Assembly: GCA_034440615.1 (NCBI GenBank)
Contig: JAOTOM010005149.1
Span: 1,155,957-1,219,956 of the forward strand
Length of the DNA stretch: 64,000 nucleotides
Reading direction: 5' to 3'
From: Ashinkailepas kermadecensis
Lineage: Eukaryota; Arthropoda; Thecostraca; Neolepadidae
Positions 55,207 to 64,000 of the stretch are shown piece after piece; within the stretch, counting starts at the first letter, position 1; each line of letters starts with the position of its first letter. Made by a program: the position numbers and the translations under genes. The notes under the pieces were generated by a model. The model made no database searches, was not told where the DNA came from, and saw nothing but the letters and a program-made list of their open reading frames with translations.

Positions 55207-57236
55207 ATGCCTGTGAAATGTGGGAAAAGTTCAAATCTTACTTGAGGGAAATTCAGATTAGACATGTCCCCCAAAAGCAAAGGCGCAAAAGAAGGGTAGG
55301 AAAGCCAGCATGGCTTACACCAGATTTGATGAGATCAATTAAGGCTAAGAAAGATGCATTTAGAGTATTTAAGGACGCTTCAAATATCGTAAATCTAAGG
55401 TCGTATCGAAAAGCTAGAGATGCTGTGAAGCAGAAAACCAGAGCAGCAAGGCGAGCAAAAGAATTGGATTTGGCTAGGAACTGTAATGGGGACAGTAAAA
55501 AGTTCTTTAGTTTCTACAAGCTAAGTAAAGTTTCAAGCACAATTGGTCCACTGGAAGTAAATGGGGCTATATTGAGTGAGGATGGTGAGATGGTTGAGGA
55601 GCTGAGCAAGCAGTTTAAATCAGTGTTTACAGTGGAGGATGTGACAAATCTGCCAACCGTGAACCACAGTTCAGTGACAGGTGATCAGATACACGATGTT
55701 GATTTCATTGATAGTGATGTTGTTTTCAATTATATCAGAAAAATAAAGCCAAACAAGGCAGCAGGACCTGATGGAATTTATGCTGGGGTATTGCGGGAAG
55801 CTGAAAAGGAACTGGCAATTCCACTTAGTATAATATTTTGTAGATCAGTTTCACAAAATGAAATTCCAACAGATTGGAAAAGGGCAAATGTAGTTCCTAT
55901 TTTCAAGAAAGGAGAAAGAGGGAAAGTTGAAAATTATAGGCCAGTAAGCCTCACATCCCTAGTCTGCAAGGTACTCGAATCAATTATCAAGGATAGAATA
56001 GTTAGTTTTCTGGAAGGAAACGGATTGATTCAAGATACTCAACATGGGTTTAGAAAAGGGAGATCGTGTCTCACAAATCTCTTGGACTTTTTAAATTTTG
56101 CTACAGAACAATTTGATCAGGGAAATCAGGTTGATGTAGCATATCTTGACTTTAGTAAAGCCTTTGACACGGTACCCCATAAACGGTTAATGGTGCAGCT
56201 TCAGGTCCATGGTATTGCAGGTAGCATCCTAAAATGGATAGAGTTGTGGCTTTCAGATAGACAGCAGAGAGTGATGCTAAATGGTACAAAGTCATCATGG
56301 CAAAATGTTCTTAGTGGAGTCCCTCAGGGGTCGGTACTGGGGCCACTATTGTTCATTATATTTGTGAATAGCATTGAATGTGGCCTAAGCAGTAAAGTTT
56401 TGAAATTTGCGGATGATTTGAAGATCTTTAGGGCAATAACAGGGCACAATGAGCAGGTTTTGCTGCAGAACGACTTAGACGAGCTTGTGAAGTGGTCCGA
56501 AAAATGGCAAATGAAGTTTAATTTTGATAAGTGCAAAGTCATGCATGTAGGTAGGCAGCATATGAAGGCGCCATACTTGATGGGTGGCCAAGTACTATCT
56601 GTGACTCAGCAGGAGAAGGACTTAGGTGTCATTTTGAACACAAAATTGGGGGCATCAGAACAGACCAAAGAAGCCAGGAAGAAGGCACTAAGAATGCTTG
56701 GGGCAATACAGAGGAATGTGTCATACAAAAGTGAGGAGGTCATGAGGAAGCTTTACTGTGCATATGTCAGGCCACATTTGGAATACTGTGTCCAAGCTTG
56801 GTCCCCTAGTTATGAGAAAGATTGTTGGCTTTTAGAGAGAGTACAAAAGAGGGCAACAAAAATGGTTAATGGCATAGGCAACCTGGCATATGAGGAAAGA
56901 TTTAAGAAATTGAATATGTTTTCACTTAGATATAGAAGGCTGAGAGGAGATCTCATCGAGGTTTTTAAATTTGTTCATGGTCAGGAACAGGGATATCTCA
57001 GTGAAATGTTTGAATTTAACAGAAATGATGCAATTAGAGGTCATCAATTCAAAATTAAAGTTAATCACAGCAGGACAAGGTTAAGACAGTCTTTCTTCAC
57101 CAACAGGGTAGTAGAACACTGGAACCAGCTGCCAGGAACCATTGTCAGTAGCAACACACTGAACATCTTTAAAAACGGCATAGACAATCATTATAAGAAT
57201 AGGGGGCTTGTTTTTCTGTATTCCAGGGAGGGTTGA
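55182..57236 (+). CDS. LINE ORF2 C-terminal part: reverse transcriptase
   Basis: The RT has KPNKAAGPDGI, GFRKGRSC, YLDFSKAFDTVPH, GVPQGSVLGPLLF (Gly379 of this frame) and the catalytic FADD (409-412), followed by the thumb with DLGVILN and a C-terminal RRLRGDLIEVFKF, FTNRVVEHWNQLP segment. No stop occurs in the frame. It is joined to the endonuclease frame only by a one-base shift, so the element is one indel away from an intact ORF2. Confidence 0.92.
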   Translation: MGRIFFYLNACEMWEKFKSYLREIQIRHVPQKQRRKRRVGKPAWLTPDLMRSIKAKKDAFRVFKDASNIVNLRSYRKARDAVKQKTRAARRAKELDLARNCNGDSKKFFSFYKLSKVSSTIGPLEVNGAILSEDGEMVEELSKQFKSVFTVEDVTNLPTVNHSSVTGDQIHDVDFIDSDVVFNYIRKIKPNKAAGPDGIYAGVLREAEKELAIPLSIIFCRSVSQNEIPTDWKRANVVPIFKKGERGKVENYRPVSLTSLVCKVLESIIKDRIVSFLEGNGLIQDTQHGFRKGRSCLTNLLDFLNFATEQFDQGNQVDVAYLDFSKAFDTVPHKRLMVQLQVHGIAGSILKWIELWLSDRQQRVMLNGTKSSWQNVLSGVPQGSVLGPLLFIIFVNSIECGLSSKVLKFADDLKIFRAITGHNEQVLLQNDLDELVKWSEKWQMKFNFDKCKVMHVGRQHMKAPYLMGGQVLSVTQQEKDLGVILNTKLGASEQTKEARKKALRMLGAIQRNVSYKSEEVMRKLYCAYVRPHLEYCVQAWSPSYEKDCWLLERVQKRATKMVNGIGNLAYEERFKKLNMFSLRYRRLRGDLIEVFKFVHGQEQGYLSEMFEFNRNDAIRGHQFKIKVNHSRTRLRQSFFTNRVVEHWNQLPGTIVSSNTLNIFKNGIDNHYKNRGLVFLYSREG

Positions 57237-57345
57237 TAGACAGATTTGGTGGGCAACTGGTTCAGTGTCGAAAGTGCAACCAAGAAGGGCCCTTGTGGCT
57301 CATAGTTGCACTGATCTTTTATGTCTTTATGTCTTTATGGAGGAA

Positions 57346-59025
57346 AACCTGGATTGTCCCATGATCAAAACCAAATCCCATTGAAATATACAGAATCCAT
57401 GGAAAAACCAGAACAGTCCTATCGTAGAATTGTGGCAGTTCCGTATAGCGTGCCAGAACCCCGTCACGACTTTTAAGTGCCCGATCCATCAGGCATTCAC
57501 GAGACTTCCCCTTTTTGGGCAACCGTACCTAACATGCCCAGAGACTGGGCTAAGAGATTTAAAGTGCGGTATAGCGACCTGCACCAAGACCAACGAATAA
57601 TTGATTAAAAGCTTAATCAGTCATGCAGACACTCAATATGTCAGGTAAAATACCTACGTGGTTCTGAAACAGCCAGAACAGTGGCTCGAACGGCATTGAC
57701 AATCTTCACAATGGAGGATCAGTCATCAGACCAATCATCAGCTGACGCTACTTCGATCATCACTGCGTGATTGGCAGTTGGGTGGCGACCGGCCTGTTTG
57801 GATCTTTTTGTATCAGGTCCACACAGGGTAGCCTTCTATCTTACGAACTATTGACGATGGTAACGGTTGTGCGTTTGAGGTAGATCTCTACCAGGGCAGG
57901 GTTCACACCTTTTGCACAGCAGGTGGCTTCAACAACAATACTATTATCATTTAGGCTGTTCACAGGATGAATGAGTGACATGTTTTGCTGGTAAGGTTGT
58001 GCTTTAATGTGTTTTATGAATTCTTGGAAGTTATCCTTCAAATGCAATGTTTATGAATACGACTAAGATTGATGGGACTTCTCATTTTCTGTGCAAATGC
58101 TTACTTTTTAGTTTGTGAGTAAAATAACAGTAGAAAATGGCTTTGAATTAGGTAACAGCATAAAAAGTTATGTTTGAAAATAAAAATGTAACAGCCTAGC
58201 TTATCCAAGCCTAAGCTCCTCTTCAGAGAAGCAAAAATATTTTTAAAAATACAATTTGACAAATTTTAAACAAATTGTTCTCTTAAATTTTCCAAATTAA
58301 CACAAAGCCTATCGTTACCCAACCTAACCTACCACAAAGTGCTTTTGAAGAAAAACAAGTTTTTATAACTTTAAAATATCACAAATTTTCCTGTTTTTCT
58401 TTGCAATATGCAAACACGCAAGTTGATAGAATGTTCGTTTTAATCAACAAAAAACTTCATTTAAAAAAGGAATAAAAAATCATGAAGAATATCAAAATAT
58501 TGACAAATTTCTACAAGAGCGAATGGTTCCATCATCTTCGTCGTGTTCAGAGACGTGTTTGTACATTTTTCTGAAATACTACGTCTGGTCTAATGGAAAA
58601 CGTTTAACACAACCTAATCTAACCAAACCTAACCCTTTGTTTGCCTCATGGGCGTAAAATGTGTACAAAATCTTATCTTGTAGATACCTTAAGCAGCAAT
58701 AATACTCTTTAATTTTAATTGTTTTTTTTAAGCAAGAGCTTAGACTAGGCTAACTTTTTTTTTCTGAAGCTTAGCTTTATTCTTCATTATATATTACCCC
58801 ACTTGAAGCCCTACTTTTTGCTATTATTTTGCTTCCAAGCTGAAAAGTAAGGAGAATATGAGCGCCGGGAGTGGCTGAGATGCAACATGTTGGCTGACCT
58901 TGCAAAAACGCCTGATAAATATAGGTCAAATAGCGTTTGTTTGTCTTTCAAAATATGCGTTTAGTACATCGTTTCATCCTGTTTGCATGAACATGCTCTG
59001 GGAAGACCAGTGGGGTTTATGCTGG
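57346..59025. other. Intergenic, dispersed repeats only
   Basis: It includes a copy of the GAAAAGTAAGC...GAGTGG dispersed repeat (58075-58140) and degenerate CCTAACCTAACC runs near 58320 and 58610. No gene recognised. Confidence 0.5.
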
Positions 59026-59029
59026 TTCA

Positions 59030-59260
59030 TAAATCCCATCAGGATCTGGGCTTCCCCACTGGGATTTCTCTGTGGGAATCCCTGGAGAATTCACCCTGGG
59101 AATAGTATAAAATCCTTCAGAGACTATGTAGGAATCCCATGGTGGATTCCCATAAGGGAACCGCATGGGATTCCCACACGATTGTCTCATGGGGAATGTT
59201 TCATATCCTGACAAGGACAATCCCATGCAACTTGATGGGTCAATCCCATGGGATTTTTTT
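59030..59260. repeat. GGGATTCCCA-rich degenerate repeat
   Basis: About ten imperfect occurrences of the palindrome-like TGGGATTCCC word. Confidence 0.65.
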
Positions 59261-59647
59261 ATCTAGGGTGGTTTCAGTCCCACCCCAAATTTGCTGAGCT
59301 TTCGCATGGAGCCTATGGGCATTGTCTGGAAAGAATTACTTCAAAACGCCTTTGAACCAATCGCTCACATCCAACATTCTTTTCAGCATCTCAACCCATG
59401 CATAGAACGCCACTGTTGTAATTGAAAAGAAAAGAACATGTTCGAGGCTTCCATGGGATACTGATCCGAAACGTAATTATACACAGCATCATCACACGTC
59501 ACGGTTCGTTGGAAAGGCTCAGAATGCACAAAGTACGATAATAAACAAATAAGCATTGAAATCCTTAACATGTCCTAGCTACGAAGTGCCAGTTATGTTA
59601 CTAAGCATATTTCAGGCATTTAAATGTCATGCAATTATGCTTGCAAA

Positions 59648-60545
59648 CAGGGGCGTCGATTTTTATTTTTTTTAGGAACCCCCCCCCCCCATGATCTTGG
59701 CCCCCCCAATGTTGATTTTGGCCCCCAATAACCCATGCTATTTTTATGCTGATAAAAAGCTAAAGGAAAAAAAAAGAAGAAAAACACTGTGTTAGGTACA
59801 TAGAAAACTTAGTTGATGTTAACCAGCACATTTTGTACTGAAAAAGAACAGATTTGGATTAGATAGTGGACTGAGTATCCAACTTTTGCTACACAATTCA
59901 AAATTATGTGCAAAAAAAACAAAATAGCTAGATTTCCCCCCCCCTTGAAAAAAAAACTACAAAAAAAAAAATAATAATATTCGCATAAAATTTATTTAAA
60001 AAAAAAATTTTTTTTTTTAAAAAAAAACCACAAAAAAAAAAATAAATTTAAAAAATAAAATTTAAAAAAACAAAAAACAACCAGATTTCCCCCCCCTGGA
60101 AGGAAAAATAACAACAAAAAAATTTAAAATTCCCTGATAATACATTTTAAACAAAATATTTTTTTTTTATTATAAAACCAAAAAAAAAAAAAATAATTAT
60201 TATTTTTATTTTTATACACCCCCCCAAAAAACACACATATGAGCTTAAACAGGAAAAAATCCATTCTTAATTTCCAGTCATTGTCAAACTTGCATTGTCC
60301 AGTGAACAGCAATGACAATCATCCTTGAGATTGTGGATATGCAAAATATAATTTCTTCAGCAGCCCACCTATGACACCATCAGCTTGATATTTACCTAGG
60401 TACCTACCTAAATGCCCAATGACAATGCATGCATTCAATATTGATATGGGGAAAACGAGAGCCATGTGTGGGCAAATCTGCCAGCTTATGATACCATGAC
60501 AGAGAAAAGTCAGCAAGAAGCTGCATGGCCACTGCAATATAATTG
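59648..60545 (+). repeat. Dispersed repeat, copy 1 (CAGGGGCGTCGATTT)
   Basis: It begins CAGGGGCGTCGATTTTTAT, passes a C-rich run, then ATGCTATTTTTATGCTGATA and ACCAGCACATTTTGTACTGA, then A/T homopolymer expansions, and ends with a GATATTTACCTAGGTACC block. Copies recur at 61033 and 61556, and a start at 62706. Confidence 0.8.
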
Positions 60546-61032
60546 GTATTCCTAAAAGAATAAAAAAAAGAAAAAAAGCTATGGCTCACATGACTTTTAA
60601 GCAAACCTTAGTCATCCACGACCAATGCTATACAACATAAATAGCCTTGACAAGCCCAATGTCTCGTACGCCGCAAAAACACCACTATTAAACGCCGCAA
60701 AAATACCATTATTTTAAAAGGTACACCAAAGTCGCATTCAAACCTTGATGACGTCACAGGTTTTCATTCGTATATTGCAGAAATTGGTAGCAATTAGGCA
60801 AGTTTCAATTTAACTGCATGGGGAGTGACTTTTTCAGGCGTACCGGACCACAGACGTCATTTGCGCCACCTTTGAAGCGAGTACGTTACATGTCTGACTA
60901 TAAAAGCGGGTGTTTGCGATCAAGGTGCAGGCATGTGGACGTTTACGTAAAGGGAATTTTACGTTATAGTTCGTGTGATATTTTAGGCGCTGAAGGCGGG
61001 GCTAGGATGGGGACATCCCCCTAATGTCTAGA

Positions 61033-61465
61033 TGGCAGGGGCGTCGATTTGTATCCTTGTGTGGGGGCCAGGGCCCCACCAGTGTTGATCTTGGCCCACC
61101 CAATGTTGATTTGGCCCCCCCAATAACATATGCTATTTTTATGCTCATAAAAAAGTTGAAGAAAAAAAGAAGAAAAACACCATGCTAGGTACATAGAAAA
61201 TGCAGTTGATGTTAACCAGCACATTTTGTAATTAAAAAAAACAGATTTGGGTTAGATAGTGGACTGACTCCACCTTTTGCTACAAAATTCAAAATGGTGT
61301 GCACAAAAACCAATTGTCATTGTCAAACTTGCATACAATCCAGTCCCGTGAACAACAACCAGTTATCATTGAGAGTGTGGATATACAAACTATAATTAAC
61401 CTCAACAGCCCACTCATCACACTATCAGTTTGATATTTGCCTGGTACCCTAGGCACCTAGGTACA
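61033..61465 (+). repeat. Dispersed repeat, copy 2
   Basis: It starts CAGGGGCGTCGATTTGTATC and keeps the same order of blocks as copy 1 through GATATTTGCCTGGTACC, without the homopolymer expansion. Confidence 0.85.
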
Positions 61466-61553
61466 TGCTGCAGAAAGACTGAGAAGAGCTTGTGAAGTGG
61501 TCCAAAAATGGCAGATGAAATTAAATTTTGATAAGTGCAAAATCATGCATGCA
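61466..61553 (+). mobile_element. LINE reverse transcriptase fragment
   Basis: It closely matches 56463-56550 of the full LINE, encoding a degenerate ELVKWS..WQMKLNFDKCKI stretch. It sits between two copies of the CAGGGGCGTCGATTT repeat. Confidence 0.85.
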
Positions 61554-61555
61554 TG

Positions 61556-61862
61556 CAGCGGCGTCGATTTGTATCCTTTTGTGGGGCCCCACCAATGTTG
61601 ATCTTGCCCCCCATGTTGATTTGGGCCCCCCCAATAACCTATGCTATTTTATGCTGATAGGAAAGCTAAAGGGAAAAAATGAAAAACACCATGCTAAGTA
61701 GAAACATTGATGTTAACCAGCACATTTTGTACTGAATAGAAACAGATTTGGATTAGATAGTGGACTGACTCTCCACCTTTTGCTGAAAAATTTAAAATTG
61801 TGTGCAAAAACAAACAAAATAGCTGGAATTCCCTCCACTGTGGAAGTACAGCTTACATCTTT
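61556..61862 (+). repeat. Dispersed repeat, copy 3
   Basis: It starts GCGGCGTCGATTTGTATCC and repeats the first ~300 bases of copies 1 and 2. Confidence 0.82.
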
Positions 61863-61868
61863 CTGGGT

Positions 61869-61925
61869 TGGTTGGTTGGTTATTTGGGTTCACTGGCGCA
61901 TTGACTGCGTTGGTCATACAGCGCC
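61869..61925 (-). repeat. Orphan SINE 3' domain
   Basis: GTTGGTTATTTGGGTTCACT, then GGCGCATTGACTGCGTTGGT, match the shared SINE tail. No tRNA head is adjacent. Confidence 0.65.
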
Positions 61926-61999
61926 CATACAACTTTTCTTGTTCCCACCTTAAAGCACAATAATACCCAAAAGCTTCCGAAACAAAATTACAACCATGT

Positions 62000-62660
62000 T
62001 CACAAAATCAGCTTAGGTTAGGTTAGGCTCGGTTAGGTTCTTTTTTAAGGTTGAGAATTTTCAGAAAATAAATTAAGTAAAATTTTAATTTAGTTTAATT
62101 TTTGTTCTCAAAAGATAGGTTAGGATAGGCTAGGTTAGGTTTTGTTGCATGAAAAAAAATTATGTTCATGCGATGTTACCGAACTCAAAGCCTTTTTGGC
62201 ATTATTTTGCTCACAACCTGAAAAGTAAGCACAACAAATAAGTGGGTCCAATCATCTTAGTCACCTTCATAAACATGGTATTCTGCATATTTTGCTTTGT
62301 TTTAAAGGAAAAAGAACACCTTAGACTGCAAGGTTACCAAATAATTAGCAATTTTTGGGGAAACGTTTTTGGATTTTTTTTTTTAAGTTTTCCAACTTGA
62401 AAAGCCTAAACTAACCTAACTTAACCGAACCTAACCCATTTGCTTGCTATATGGAGGCAAATGTGTGTAAAAACTTGTCTTGTTACCACCTTAAAGCACA
62501 ATAATACCGATTTAGCTAGGTTAGGCTAGTTTAGTTGTTTACCTTGGAAAAATTGTTCAATCATTTTCAAAAATAAAATAAAATTGGAAATTTTCCTTCA
62601 AAAGCAGCTGACATTAGGTTCGGGTAAGTTGGGTTCGGTTGTTCAATTTAGAAAATTTTC
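62000..62660. repeat. TTAGG-bearing dispersed repeat block
   Basis: It contains runs such as GGTTAGGTTAGGCTCGGTTA, TAGGTTAGGATAGGCTAGGT and CCTAAACTAACCTAACTTAA, and the GAAAAGTAAGCACAACAAAT repeat at about 62218-62285. Confidence 0.65.
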
Positions 62661-63009
62661 AGAATATATATTGCTTAATTTTTGTTTCTATTTTTTTCTC
62701 CAAAGCAGGGGCGTCAATTTGTATCGATAGACACTAGCGCGCATTAAATGTCACACATCGTGATGGGCGTTCCTCAGAACATCCAAAATCGTAACATGCA
62801 AATAAAAAATTCCAGTTACAGAAATTCCAGCGCCTGAAGTCTAAATTTGAGGTTACAGTGACAAATGTGACGGAGGTAAGACATCTGTGGTGCAATTGCG
62901 CGCAGTGTTTAATCCGGAGGCCAATCTCATGTGACGTCGTACTGATTCGTTTTTTGTACTTCGCACATTCTGATGTATCGCACCTTCTGATGTATCTGCG
63001 GATTGATGT

Positions 63010-63165
63010 GATTTTAGATAGTGAATAAATAGCTTTGCGTGTAAAGAAAGCATACGACCTTCAATATACCAGGAGGTGCTGAGTTGACATCAAAAGTAAC
63101 GTTAAGGATTATACTTTATTACTCAACGTTTCGGCCAGGGGCCATCGTCAGGAGTCACACGCAAT
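63010..63165 (-). mobile_element. Penelope-like terminal repeat piece, inverted copy
   Basis: The reverse complement of 40770-40910 over more than 100 bases, including CCTGGCCGAAACGTTGAGTA on the minus strand and the AGGAGGTGCTGAGTTGACAT block. Confidence 0.65.
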
Positions 63166-63589
63166 GTCTAAATTTACACGCAATGTATAAAACCCAGGAG
63201 CATCTAAGAACCATTCTTCGTTGTATTAAACAATAAATAGCTTGCTGATATTTAATTCCCAAAGGAACAGTAGTTGAAGAAGTTGGCAGGTAAGCTTGAA
63301 AAAGTCCAGTCCATGCTTTTTTCTGATTTGTGCTCAGGGTTTCCATGTTAATATCACATAACTACCACGTTTGTCTTCAAGAAGAGCTGTTTTTAGTTTA
63401 CTTTTATTAATATTTTCATTCCACTGCTCTTAGTGCCCTTGCTGCCCAGGATTGGGGCACCTAGTGTTGCATTTCCGTCCAGGGGTTGGCACACCTTTTG
63501 GTAAATTTACAGCTTAAGGTAATTTCTGATTAATTTTTTCCCATGCAATGTTTAGGAATGTGATGAACACGATGTTACTGCTCATTTTG

Positions 63590-63925
63590 GTAAATTTGTG
63601 TTTTAAGGTGTTTTATGAATTCGTGGAATGTATCATTTCAATGCAATGTTTATGAATGTGACTCAGATGATGGGACCACTCATTTTCTATACAAATGCCT
63701 ACATTTCAGGTTGTAAGCAAAATAACACCAACAAAAAGCTTTGAATTAGGTGACATAGGGTAAAGTATTTTTTTTAATAAAATAAATGCAACATAACCTA
63801 ACCTAACCTAGCTTAACCTCCCCCTTGGAGAAAAACGAAACCAAAACATCAAGTTGTAAAAATTTCAAGCAATTTATTTTTTTACAATAAAAAATGTAAC
63901 CCAACTTAACCTAACCTAACATAAG
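63590..63925. repeat. Dispersed repeat with CCTAA runs
   Basis: It carries a copy of the GGGACCACTCATTTTCTATA to AGGTTGTAAGCAAAATAACA repeat in reverse, then AACCTAACCTAACCTAGCTT and AACTTAACCTAACCTAACAT. Confidence 0.65.
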
Positions 63926-64000
63926 CTGCTTTAAAAGAAAAAGATCTATTTTTTTTCAAATTTTGGAACAATTTTTGCAAAAAATGTCGAACTTAAAACA

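Larger units (their letters stand above)
52970..57345 (+). mobile_element. Near full-length CR1/L2-group LINE
   Basis: A 5' UTR of about 300 bases is followed by ORF1 (53273-54226), ORF2 (from about 54235 to 57236, one frameshift) and a short 3' UTR with AAGGGCCCTTGTGGCTCATA ending in an ATGTCTTT repeat tail. Esterase-bearing ORF1 plus an AP-type endonuclease and FADD reverse transcriptase place it in the CR1/L2 group. The 5' border is approximate. Another copy of its 3' end lies at 34127-34609 and a fragment of its RT at 61466-61553. Confidence 0.92.

Overview
This is nuclear eukaryotic DNA, most likely from an arthropod and plausibly a crustacean. The evidence is a spliced animal gene with many introns, several families of tRNA-derived SINEs, CR1/L2-type and Penelope-like retroelements, many minisatellites, and short interstitial (TTAGG)n runs, the ancestral arthropod telomere unit. 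Nothing looks bacterial: there are no operons, ribosome binding sites or CRISPR arrays.

The main gene is AP-3 complex subunit beta on the minus strand, from the start codon at 28534-28536 to the stop codon at 5386-5388. I could follow 21 coding exons. All 20 introns have GT-AG ends, phase is kept at every junction, and the spliced protein is 1074 residues (human AP3B1 is about 1094). It has the adaptin HEAT-repeat trunk (exons 2-14), an acidic Ser/Asp/Glu hinge (exons 14-17) and the C-terminal ear (exons 18-21). AP-3 sorts cargo to lysosomes and lysosome-related organelles. The last exon lies 3.5 kb from the one before it, beyond two minisatellite arrays and a SINE.

Several introns of this gene carry tandem repeats built from the neighbouring splice junction: the exon end plus its GT donor (exons 4, 9, 10 and 14) or the exon start plus its AG acceptor (exon 8). 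Most unit lengths are multiples of three. In two arrays the coding frame stays open through the repeat, so the extra donors could give in-frame length variants. This is the most unusual pattern in the gene.

Left flank, 1-5385: a LINE 3' fragment, a 212-bp hAT-type MITE with an exact 8-bp target duplication, and a 1.6-kb array of a 33-bp unit. Region 28.5-43.6 kb: dispersed repeats, namely SINEs, a truncated LINE, Penelope-like pieces, a 921-bp TTAA-flanked element, a roughly 590-bp TIR element, a field of palindromic CTTCCAA/TTGGAAG motifs, and GGGCCC-rich and poly-A tracts.

43591-49658 looks like one 6.07-kb element bounded by long, nearly identical terminal inverted repeats rich in GGGCCC. 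It encloses a spliced plus-strand gene encoding a DUF4806-type domain, with one apparent frameshift. A DUF4806 gene carried by a TIR element is the best candidate here for an undescribed system.

52.97-57.35 kb holds a near-complete CR1/L2-group LINE. ORF1 encodes a coiled coil plus an SGNH esterase; ORF2 encodes an endonuclease and a reverse transcriptase, split by one frameshift at a T run. From 57.3 kb to the end I see only dispersed and low-complexity repeats.
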